Assembly (NCBI GenBank): GCA_039933635.1
Contig: JBDTNQ010000007.1
Span: 1-64,000, forward strand
From: JBDTNQ01 sp039933635
Lineage (GTDB): Bacteria > Acidobacteriota > Vicinamibacteria > Vicinamibacterales > SCN-69-37
DNA: 64,000 nucleotides
Direction of reading: 5' to 3'
Part shown: positions 25,889 through 33,317 of the stretch, in pieces
How positions within the stretch are numbered: the first letter of the stretch is position 1
How the letters are laid out: the number at the start of each line of letters is the position of its first letter
Translations under genes and position numbers: made by a program
The notes under the pieces: model-generated
The model's input: only the letters and a program-made list of their open reading frames with translations
What the model was told of the DNA's origin: nothing
Database searches by the model: none

Positions 25889-27466
25889 CTACTTGTTCAG
25901 CACGAACGTCCACACCGTGTCACCCGCGCCAACGACGACGTACTGCAGACCGTCGAGCTCGTAGGTGATTGGTCCGTTGCTGACGGAGGCGTTCAGGCCG
26001 GCATGCCAGACCGCAGCGCCGGTGGTGGCGTTCAGGGCCACCAGATCGTTCGACTGGCCGGTGGAGAAGACGAGATTGCCCGCGGTGCTGAGCAGGCCCG
26101 ACTTGCTGTTGCCCTCCCACTTGTGGCTCCAGCGGATGTTGCCGGTCTTGTAGTCGATCGCCTGAATCATCGACTCCGAGTAGCCACCGCGGTCCGTGCC
26201 GCCCCAGCCCTGCGGATTATCGCCGGGGTCGTAGATGTAGTACACGCTGAATGCGTGTGAGGCGCTCACGTAGAACAGTCCGGTCAACGGGCTGAACGTC
26301 GGCGGCGGCCAGTTGGTCGCGCCGCCCTGGTTCGGCGTCACGAGCGCGCCGTCGATCTGCGGGTGCTTCTCGGGGTTGGGAATCGGCTGGCCCTTCGCGT
26401 CGTAGCCCTTCGACCAGTTCGTCTTCACATACTCCTTCGACACCAGCGCCTTGCCCGTGGCGCGATCGAGCACGAAGAACTGTCCGTTGCGCGATGCCTG
26501 CGCGAGCAGCTTGCGCGGCTGACCGTTGATCTCTCCATCGATCAACACGGGAGTTTGCGTCGCATCCCAGTCGTGCGTGTCGTGCGGCGACGACTGGAAG
26601 TACCACGCCATCTTGCCCGTGTCGGGATTGAGCGCGACGATCGACGCGGTGTAGAGGTTGTCCCCCTTGCGATTGATGTGCGCGATGACGGGCTGTGGAT
26701 TCCCCGTCACCACGTAGATCAGGTTCAGGTCGGGATCGTAGGTGATCGGCTGCCACGTCATGCCGCCGCCGTGCTTCATCGCGTCTTCCGTCGGCCACGT
26801 TTCGGATCCCGGGTCGCCCATCTTCTGCGGCACGACCCACCAGCGCCATTGCACGTCGCCCGTCACGGGATCGTGCGACTGGAGGTATCCCGGCACGTCA
26901 AGGTCGTCGCCGCTCACGCCCGCGATGATGTGGTTCTTCACCGCCACCGGCGCCACGGAGCCGTAGTAGAGGAGATCGAGATCGCAGATCTCCTTCCGCC
27001 AGCGCTCCGAGCCGTCCTTGATGTTGAGCGACACGAGGTGGCAATCAGGCGTTTCGAAGAAGAGGTTGTCGCCCGAAATCGCGACGCCGCGGTTGCCGAT
27101 GTGGATGCCACCGGTCGACGTCCACGCGTGGTGCCAGATCTCACGCCCGGTGCGCGCGTCCATGGCCCACACGTGATCCGGCAGGGTCACGTACATCACG
27201 CCGTTCACCACGAGGGGTGTGCCCTTGATCGCGCCACCGCCGGCGGTGAGCCTCGTCATCCACGCCAGGCTCAGCGATTTCACCGTCTCGGTGTTGACCT
27301 GGTTCAGCGGACTGAACCGTCGTCCCGAGTAATCGCCGTTGTAGGTCGGCCAACTCGTCGTGGCCGGACGCGAGAGCGTCGCGGGATCGACGGCGCCGGA
27401 TCCCTGTCCCTGCAGACCCGCGGCAGCGAGCACCACCGCGCCAATCATCACAGCCAGGCGCTTCAT
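25889..27466 (-). CDS. PQQ-type beta-propeller dehydrogenase-like protein (periplasmic)
   Basis: A 525-residue exported protein with a signal peptide (MIGAVVLAAAGLQGQ) and an eight-bladed PQQ/quinoprotein propeller. Blade motifs include YSGRRFSPLNQVN, HVWAMDARTGREIWHH, LVSLNIKDGSERWRKE, IVALNPDTGKMAWYF, DWDATQTPVLID, FFVLDRATGKALV and LVALNATTGAAVWH. The DWDATQTP blade is typical of the methanol/ethanol quinoprotein group. I do not see the vicinal Cys pair of classical alcohol dehydrogenases. Its ATG overlaps the stop of the cytochrome gene (ATGA), so the cytochrome is the likely electron acceptor. Substrate unknown. Confidence 0.9.
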   Translation of the reverse strand: MKRLAVMIGAVVLAAAGLQGQGSGAVDPATLSRPATTSWPTYNGDYSGRRFSPLNQVNTETVKSLSLAWMTRLTAGGGAIKGTPLVVNGVMYVTLPDHVWAMDARTGREIWHHAWTSTGGIHIGNRGVAISGDNLFFETPDCHLVSLNIKDGSERWRKEICDLDLLYYGSVAPVAVKNHIIAGVSGDDLDVPGYLQSHDPVTGDVQWRWWVVPQKMGDPGSETWPTEDAMKHGGGMTWQPITYDPDLNLIYVVTGNPQPVIAHINRKGDNLYTASIVALNPDTGKMAWYFQSSPHDTHDWDATQTPVLIDGEINGQPRKLLAQASRNGQFFVLDRATGKALVSKEYVKTNWSKGYDAKGQPIPNPEKHPQIDGALVTPNQGGATNWPPPTFSPLTGLFYVSASHAFSVYYIYDPGDNPQGWGGTDRGGYSESMIQAIDYKTGNIRWSHKWEGNSKSGLLSTAGNLVFSTGQSNDLVALNATTGAAVWHAGLNASVSNGPITYELDGLQYVVVGAGDTVWTFVLNK

Positions 27467-28395
27467 TTCAAGGTCTCCAGGTAGGCCACGACGTCGTGAA
27501 TCTGCTTGTCGGTGATCGTCTCGAGCAGCGCGATGTGCGCGGCCAGCGGCACCGTCTTCTCGACCTTCAGCGATGGTGAGCGCCGGAAGCTGCGGTACGC
27601 GCCGCTTTCATCGCGGAGCGCCACCGAGAAGTCGTCCATCTGCACGAGCGCGCCGGTCACGGCGGGTCCGCCAGCCGGCGTCACCGTCACCTTGACGGCG
27701 GTTGGCGACGGACCGGAGGGGGCGGCCGCACCACGGCCGCCACGGCCGGGTCCTGGTGGAAAGAGGAAGCGCTGCTGAATATTGATGGGCGTGTAACGCG
27801 TTCCGATGCCGGCCAGAGGCGCGGCGGTCGGGGAATGGCAGCTCGTGCAACCACCGGGACCGTTGAAGAAGGCCTGCCCCGCCTTCGCGTCACCCGTCAG
27901 CACATTCTGTGCTTCGAAGAGTGGAGAGCCACGGAGTGTGTCGTTGATGCGCTGGCGGAGGAAATGCGCCAGGTCGAAAATCTGCTCGCTCGTGAGGCTT
28001 GCGCTGGGCGCCCCGCTCTGGAGCGGATGCCCCTTTTTCAGGAACGGCTCGAGCTCACTGCCGCAGCGATCGTGCAGTTCCAACACCGATCGCACGAGGT
28101 TCGCGCCCGTGTCCGATCCGCGCGCCTGCGTCCCGTGACAGTTGATGCACTGCGCCGCGTAGGTGCGACGCCCCCGATCGGCCGCAGCCGTATCGACGAC
28201 CGGCGCATCGTTGCGGCCCGACCCCATGGGCCCGGTTCCCGATCGACCGGCCGGCGGCGGGGCGCACTTGGACGGCGCTCCGATCGGCACAGCCGGCGCG
28301 GTCTGTGTCTGCGCGCTCACCCGCCAGATCGCGGACGCGGACAACATCAGCACCACGATCGCGGCACACACCTTCGTCGACGTCCACATCTTCAT
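27463..28395 (-). CDS. Diheme c-type cytochrome
   Basis: About 310 residues with a signal peptide ending SAIWRVSAQ. Two heme-binding CXXCH motifs are visible: CINCH near residue 83 and CTSCH near 178, with likely Met ligands nearby. The C-terminal third (GGPAVTGALVQMDDFSVALRDE) is a beta region often found in cytochromes that accompany quinoproteins. I chose the ATG at 28395 with AGGAG upstream. It overlaps the PQQ-type gene downstream, forming a two-gene redox unit that would pass electrons from the propeller protein to the respiratory chain. Confidence 0.92.
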   Translation of the reverse strand: MKMWTSTKVCAAIVVLMLSASAIWRVSAQTQTAPAVPIGAPSKCAPPPAGRSGTGPMGSGRNDAPVVDTAAADRGRRTYAAQCINCHGTQARGSDTGANLVRSVLELHDRCGSELEPFLKKGHPLQSGAPSASLTSEQIFDLAHFLRQRINDTLRGSPLFEAQNVLTGDAKAGQAFFNGPGGCTSCHSPTAAPLAGIGTRYTPINIQQRFLFPPGPGRGGRGAAAPSGPSPTAVKVTVTPAGGPAVTGALVQMDDFSVALRDESGAYRSFRRSPSLKVEKTVPLAAHIALLETITDKQIHDVVAYLETLK

Positions 28396-28494
28396 GCGGC
28401 TCCTCGCCTGTCTCTTTTTGAAAACGCGTAATCGTCGGAATGCTACCACGAGCCCTGCAGGGCGATCTCCAATGGCCTGTTAGACTTGGGCGCC

Positions 28495-30021
28495 ATGTTC
28501 GCCCCGGACAGCCCGCGCGTGTCCCGCCCCCTCGTGGTCCTCGCGGCCATCGTCGCGGTTGGCGCCATCCTGCGGTTCTGGCAGCTCCGAGCCGGCGTGC
28601 CTTACTCGCTCGGCGTCGACGAGCCCCAGATCATGGACCGCGCCGTCCGCATGATGAAGACCGCGGACTTCAACCCGCATTTTTTCGACTGGCCCAGCCT
28701 CACCATCTATCTCCAGTTCGTCGTCGCGTGCCTCTCGTTCATGTGGGGCGCGATGCACGGGACGTGGAACAACCTCGACCAGGTCTCCGCGGCCAACTTC
28801 TACGTCACCGGCCGCGCGCTCACCGCGGCGATGGGATCGGGCACGGTCCTGCTGACTTTCTGCGCCGCCCGGCGATGGGGCACCGTGACGGGGCTACTGG
28901 CGGCCGCCCTCATGGCGCTGATGCCCTACCACGTCCGCGAGTCCCACTACGTGCTCGCGGATGTCCCCACCGCGTTCTTCACGACGCTCGCGTGGCTCCT
29001 CAGCATGCGCGCGTTGGAGCGGCCGACCTTCAGTGCGTTTGCCTGGGCAGGCGTGTCCGCGGGGCTGGCCGCCTCCTGCAAGTACAACGGATCGATCGCG
29101 CTTCTCATGCCGCTGCTCGCGGCAATCATCACCGGCGGCACACCAGGACGTATCGTGCAGCGGCTGGTGACGATCGTGGCGGCCGCGGGCGCGGCGTTCC
29201 TGGTGGGCACGCCCTACGCGCTCTTGGACCTGCCGAGCTTTCTGAACGACTACGCGCGGCTGGCGGCGATCTTCGCGCGATCTCGCGGGGGCGAACCCGG
29301 CTGGTCGATCTATCTGAAGCACCTGCGCGGATCGATGGGCACCCCGGGGCTCGTCCTCGCGGCGCTTGGAATCGTGATTGCGGCCACGCGCGTGGCGCTT
29401 GGGCCGGCGCGCGCGCGATGGGCCGTGCTGCTGGTGTTCCCGCTCGTCTACTTCGACGTGATGGCGACGAGCTTCCAAATCTACGGGCGCTACACACTGC
29501 CGCTCCTGCCGTTCACCTGCGCCTTCGCGGCCATCGCGATCGTCACATTGGCCACCGCCCTCTGGGCGATGCCGATCCCGAGGGCAGTCGCGCTTGCGAC
29601 CGCCGCCGCACTGATACTCGGCACCGCGATGACACCGGCAGCCACTTCGATCAGCTTCGACCGTAACCTCGGACGCATCACCACCGTGGATCAAGCCTAT
29701 CGATGGATCCGGGGCAACGTCGATCGCGGCACGAGGGTCGTCATCGAAACACGCGTACTCTTGATTCCGCCCGAACGGAATCCCTCGGAAAACCTGCGCG
29801 CCCTCGTGGAGCGGGACTATCAGTACTACGTGGATCAGAAGGTGGACTATCTCGTGGCATCGACCGATGGGTACGACGCCCTGTTCACAAACCCGGCAGC
29901 GCCGGCGCCAGGCTTTGACAACTACCGCAGTCTGCTCGTGCACACCACCGAACTCGCCTCGTTTACACGAACCGGCACGGTGGACGGCCCGACGCTGCGG
30001 ATTCTCAAGCTCAACCGGTAG
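28495..30021 (+). CDS. Glycosyltransferase family 39 (GT-C) membrane protein
   Basis: A 508-residue polytopic protein with about ten membrane helices. The first large loop has the acidic motif GVDEPQIMDRAVRM near residue 35, as in the GT39/PMT and ArnT superfamily where the Asp-Glu is catalytic, then FNPHFFDWPSLTIY. These enzymes transfer a sugar from a polyprenyl-phosphate donor on the outer face of the membrane. The acceptor is unknown. The start was set at the ATG at 28495; a TTG three codons upstream is also in frame. It is divergent from the cytochrome operon. Confidence 0.9.
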   Translation: MFAPDSPRVSRPLVVLAAIVAVGAILRFWQLRAGVPYSLGVDEPQIMDRAVRMMKTADFNPHFFDWPSLTIYLQFVVACLSFMWGAMHGTWNNLDQVSAANFYVTGRALTAAMGSGTVLLTFCAARRWGTVTGLLAAALMALMPYHVRESHYVLADVPTAFFTTLAWLLSMRALERPTFSAFAWAGVSAGLAASCKYNGSIALLMPLLAAIITGGTPGRIVQRLVTIVAAAGAAFLVGTPYALLDLPSFLNDYARLAAIFARSRGGEPGWSIYLKHLRGSMGTPGLVLAALGIVIAATRVALGPARARWAVLLVFPLVYFDVMATSFQIYGRYTLPLLPFTCAFAAIAIVTLATALWAMPIPRAVALATAAALILGTAMTPAATSISFDRNLGRITTVDQAYRWIRGNVDRGTRVVIETRVLLIPPERNPSENLRALVERDYQYYVDQKVDYLVASTDGYDALFTNPAAPAPGFDNYRSLLVHTTELASFTRTGTVDGPTLRILKLNR

Positions 30022-30066
30022 CAGACAACGGTCGGACCTTACGGCTTTGCGGGAACAGCGAACCGA

Positions 30067-30540
30067 TCAGAAACTCAGTGCGTCCGCCTGGTTCTTGATT
30101 TTGGCGACGTCGATGCCCGGCACGGCCACCACGGCGTCGAGATCCACGAACGGCCCGTGGGCCTTGCGGTATTCGACGATCTTCTGGGCATCGGCCTGCG
30201 TGAGGCCGAGCACGTCCGACAACGCCTCGGGCTCGCCACGGTTCACGTTGACGCGGCCGAAGTGCGACATCAGGTACGTGAACACCGTATTCAGCTCCTC
30301 GTCGCTGCCCTTCGCGCCGCGCGTGATCATGTTCTCGATCACTTCCTGCCACTGATCCGCCGATCGCCGCGATGCGACGATGCGCTCAGGCGTATGGCAG
30401 TTGCCGCACACACGTTTGAACACTGGGACGCCAGGGTCCTCCGCCTGAGGCTGTGCCGCCGCGAGCGCGCCCGCCACCATCGCGGGCACCGTCGCCACGA
30501 GGGCCCAGCCAAGGAACATTCCAGTCGTCAATCGTCTCAT
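30067..30540 (-). CDS. Monoheme cytochrome c fused to a helix-hairpin-helix domain
   Basis: A 157-residue exported protein. After a signal peptide (residues 1-28) comes one heme motif CGNCH near residue 45 with a short cytochrome-like helix set (ENMITRGAKGSDEELNTVFTYLMSHFG). The last 55 residues are a ComEA-like helix-hairpin-helix: LSDVLGLTQADAQKIVEYRKAHG then LDAVVAVPGIDVAKI. HhH domains of this type normally bind DNA or proteins, so the combination is unusual for an electron carrier. Its ATG overlaps the stop of the sugar isomerase gene by four bases. Confidence 0.85.
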   Translation of the reverse strand: MRRLTTGMFLGWALVATVPAMVAGALAAAQPQAEDPGVPVFKRVCGNCHTPERIVASRRSADQWQEVIENMITRGAKGSDEELNTVFTYLMSHFGRVNVNRGEPEALSDVLGLTQADAQKIVEYRKAHGPFVDLDAVVAVPGIDVAKIKNQADALSF

Positions 30541-31406
30541 CGTCGTAGTTGCGGCACATTCTGCTTCAGGAACGCCACGCCATCGAATGCGATCGCGTCG
30601 GGCGTCACTTCGATGTCCCGCCAGATGGCCGCCGCGGCACTGAGATCACCGAGCGCAAAACCGAAACTCTCGATCGTCAGCCACCCGTCGTAGCCGAGCG
30701 TCTCGATGGCGCGAAAGACGCCGGGCCAATCGACGTGCCCGCTGCCGGGCGTGCCGCGATCGTTCTCCGACGTGTGGATGTATTTCACGTGACGTCCGCC
30801 CCGCACGAGCGCGCCGGCGACGTCCTTCGCTTCGATATTCGCGTGAAATGTATCGAAGAGCAAGCCGACCCTCGGGTGGTCGACGGCCTCGCACAACGCC
30901 ACGCCATCGTCGATCGTGTTCAGGAAATAGGTCTCGAAGCGATTCAGCGGCTCGATCGCCAGCGTGACGCCATCGGCCTCGAGCGTCGGCGCCAATGTCT
31001 GATAGGCCTCGACCGCCCGCTTCCACTCGTCCGCCGTGCGCCGCCGTCCGGGCAGCTCGCCGACCGGTGTGTAGAGCGGGCCAGCGACGACGTCAGCGCC
31101 GAGGTCGGCGACCACGTGGATGATGTCGCGGACGTTGTTGATGGACTGCTGGCGGATGGCGGCATCCTCAGTCACCAGGCTGAATCCGGGCAGGAGCACG
31201 GCGGATGCGGCGCATGTCAGGCCATGCTCGGCGAGTGCCTCGCGAATGTAGCGGGTCTCGAAACCGGCCGGCCTGAACACCGGGAGTTCGATGCCGTCGA
31301 AGCCGTGCTGGGCCAGCTTCGCCAGCACCGGCAGTTGTGCGCGCGTAAACTCCGCGCCCCAGATGTACGTCGTCACGCCACATTTCACGAAAGTCTCCAG
31401 AATCAT
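30537..31406 (-). CDS. Sugar phosphate isomerase/epimerase (TIM barrel)
   Basis: A 289-residue AP-endonuclease-2-type TIM barrel of the D-psicose/D-tagatose 3-epimerase group. Metal-site elements are visible in order: GFDGIELPVF near residue 35, LAIEPLNRFETYFLNT near 150 (Glu ligand), LLFDTFHANIEAKD near 185 (Asp and His ligands), YIHTSENDRGTPGSGHVDW near 215, and the final Glu in WLTIESFGF. All expected ligands appear intact, so it should be active on a keto-sugar. Start is ATG at 31406; GTG a few codons later (VKCGVTTYIWG) is also possible. It overlaps the cytochrome-HhH gene downstream. Confidence 0.92.
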   Translation of the reverse strand: MILETFVKCGVTTYIWGAEFTRAQLPVLAKLAQHGFDGIELPVFRPAGFETRYIREALAEHGLTCAASAVLLPGFSLVTEDAAIRQQSINNVRDIIHVVADLGADVVAGPLYTPVGELPGRRRTADEWKRAVEAYQTLAPTLEADGVTLAIEPLNRFETYFLNTIDDGVALCEAVDHPRVGLLFDTFHANIEAKDVAGALVRGGRHVKYIHTSENDRGTPGSGHVDWPGVFRAIETLGYDGWLTIESFGFALGDLSAAAAIWRDIEVTPDAIAFDGVAFLKQNVPQLRR

Positions 31407-31462
31407 TTTATTCCGCGCGCCAATCGGGAGATACTCTCGGCATTCGGTCCGAGGGAGGTCTC

Positions 31463-32575
31463 ATGGAACGCCGGGCATTTCTGGCCACGACCACGGCTGC
31501 GCTCGCGATGCCGGCGTGGCGCGCCATTACGTCGGCCGCCGCGACGGAACGCCATCTCATCTACGCGGCCACGCCCGGCATTCGAAACTACCTGTCGTAC
31601 GGTGGCATCGGTGTCCTGGTGTTCGACGCGAGCGACGGCTACAAGCTGGTGAAGCGCATTCCGACCTGGCCGGAGCCGGCCAACGGGCAGGAAGCGGAGA
31701 ACGTCAAGGGCATTGCCGCCAGCGCGAAGACGGGCCGCTTGTACGTGAGCACGACGAAGCGCATCGGCTGCATCGACCTCGCGACTGAGAAGATGGTCTG
31801 GGATCAGACGTACGAAGGCGGCTGCGATCGGATCGCGCTCTCGCCCGATGGACGAACGATCTGGGCCCCCTCGTTCGAGGGTCCGCACTGGACGGTGATC
31901 GACGCGATCTCCGGCAAGGCGACCGCGAAGGTCGTGCTCAACTCAAGTGCGCACAACACGATCTATTCTCCGACCGGCGCCCGCGTCTACATGGCGGGCC
32001 TGCGATCGCCGCTTCTGGCGGTGGCGGACACGCGCACGAACAAGGTGGTCAACAACGTCGGACCGTTCGGCAATTCCATCCGCCCCTTCACCATCAACGG
32101 CTCCGAGACGCTCTGCTTCGTGAACGTCAACGAGCTGCTGGGATTCGAGGTCGGCGATCTCAAGACCGGCAAGAAGCTGCACAGGGTGGTCATCGAGGGC
32201 TACGAGCAGGGCCCGGTCGACCGCCACGGTTGCCCGAGTCACGGCGTGGCGCTGACGCCCGACGAACGCGAGCTGTGGGTGGCCGACGGTCACAACAAGA
32301 TGATTCACGTGTTCGACAACACCGTGATGCCGCCAAAGCAGATGACGAGCCTGCCCGTGCGCGATCAGCCGGGCTGGATCACCTTCAGCATCGATGGCCG
32401 CTTCGCCTATCCGTCGACCGGCGAAGTGTTCGACGTGAAGACGCACAAGGTGATCGCGACGTTCACCGACGAGGTCGGCCGCCGCGTCGGATCCGAGAAG
32501 CTGGTGGAGATCGTGACCGACGCCGGCAGGCCCGTGCGCGCCGGCGACCAGTTCGGGATTGGCGCGAGGAAGTAG
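31463..32575 (+). CDS. YVTN/YncE-type beta-propeller protein with Tat-like signal
   Basis: A 370-residue exported propeller. The N terminus ERRAFLATTTAALAMPAW is a twin-arginine-type signal. YVTN-like blades follow: GIAASAKTGRLYVSTTKRIGCIDL, IALSPDGRTIWAPSF, YSPTGARVYMAG, VALTPDERELWVADGHNKMIHVFD, and FSIDGRFAYPSTGEVFDVKT. No catalytic signature is seen. An AGGTCTC just before the ATG offers only a weak ribosome site. Tat export would suggest folding before transport, but no cofactor site is evident. Confidence 0.85.
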   Translation: MERRAFLATTTAALAMPAWRAITSAAATERHLIYAATPGIRNYLSYGGIGVLVFDASDGYKLVKRIPTWPEPANGQEAENVKGIAASAKTGRLYVSTTKRIGCIDLATEKMVWDQTYEGGCDRIALSPDGRTIWAPSFEGPHWTVIDAISGKATAKVVLNSSAHNTIYSPTGARVYMAGLRSPLLAVADTRTNKVVNNVGPFGNSIRPFTINGSETLCFVNVNELLGFEVGDLKTGKKLHRVVIEGYEQGPVDRHGCPSHGVALTPDERELWVADGHNKMIHVFDNTVMPPKQMTSLPVRDQPGWITFSIDGRFAYPSTGEVFDVKTHKVIATFTDEVGRRVGSEKLVEIVTDAGRPVRAGDQFGIGARK

Positions 32576-32591
32576 GACGCGCCGTTCCGTC

Positions 32592-32664
32592 GGTCCCCGG
32601 ACCTTGACCTCCGTGGGTCCCTGGACCTTGACCTCTGTGGAACCCTGGACCTTCAGGTCCGGGG
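32592..32664. repeat. Three imperfect 24-bp tandem repeats ending in a hairpin
   Basis: Three units with a 24-base period share the core GGACCTT (at 32599, 32623 and 32647). The third unit changes to GGACCTTCAGGTCC, which forms a short self-complementary hairpin. The array starts 17 bases past the stop of the propeller gene and ends 32 bases before tRNA-Pro. Confidence 0.75.
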
Positions 32665-32694
32665 CCGCGGCGCAGTGATACGATGAGCGTTCAG

Positions 32695-32772
<78 letters not shown>

Positions 32773-33007
32773 TCGCTCACCTCTCGGTTCGCTCGGCACG
32801 AATCCAGTGCCCCATCAGTCCTTCTCAAGCGGGGCAATGTTTGTGCGCCCGAGCCAGACCTGACTGGTCACGGGCTAGTAGCGGTCCCACATGGGTACCG
32901 CTACCATTGCAGCTCCGCTTCTGAACCTCTTCGGCACGTCGGCAACTTTACCGACCACAAGAGACGGCACCACCCGCGCGCAACCTGTCGACCTTAAGAA
33001 GGACAAC

Positions 33008-33160
33008 ATGCCATCCACTACGACCGCACCGAATCGAGAGTCGAAGAAGAAACTCGCAGCCAAGCCGAAAACCGAGGGCCAGTCGTGGAAGACGCGCAAC
33101 CTCGCCCGCAAGGAGAAACAGGACGCGCACGCGGCAAAGCTCGCGCCCAAAGTGGACTAA
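33008..33160 (+). CDS. Small Lys-rich basic protein (50 residues)
   Basis: An intracellular, highly charged peptide (SKKKLAAKPKTEGQSWKTRNLARKEKQDAHAAKLAPKVD after a short Thr/Ala start, quoted in part as positions 13-50) with no membrane helix. AGAAGGA lies seven bases before the ATG. A strong hairpin follows the stop by 16 bases. Composition suggests an unstructured nucleic-acid-binding protein; I recognise no family. It stands alone between tRNA-Pro and the SecA-like gene. Confidence 0.5.
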   Translation: MPSTTTAPNRESKKKLAAKPKTEGQSWKTRNLARKEKQDAHAAKLAPKVD

Positions 33161-33176
33161 TCGGGATTAGAACCGG

Positions 33177-33210
33177 GGCCGGCGACACGACGCGAACACG
33201 TGTCCCGGCC
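33177..33210 (+). terminator. Hairpin after small basic protein gene
   Basis: GGCCGG and GACACG pair with CGTGTC and CCGGCC around a nine-base loop, giving a 12-bp stem with one bulged C. It begins 16 bases past the stop codon at 33160. There is no T run, so it may be a stabilising or Rho-independent-like end in a GC-rich genome. Confidence 0.5.
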
Positions 33211-33317
33211 GTCTTGGCCGAACCTGGTCTCGGTGTCACTCCGTCCGGTCGACAACGATGACCCGAACGGATGCGGCGCCGCCGGCTTTGGCGTCGCCTC
33301 CCGTTGACGCAGCCGCG

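Noticed and set aside
26363..27484. + strand 373-codon frame opposite the PQQ-type gene
   Set aside because: The opposite strand encodes a clear quinoprotein propeller, so this frame is a shadow.
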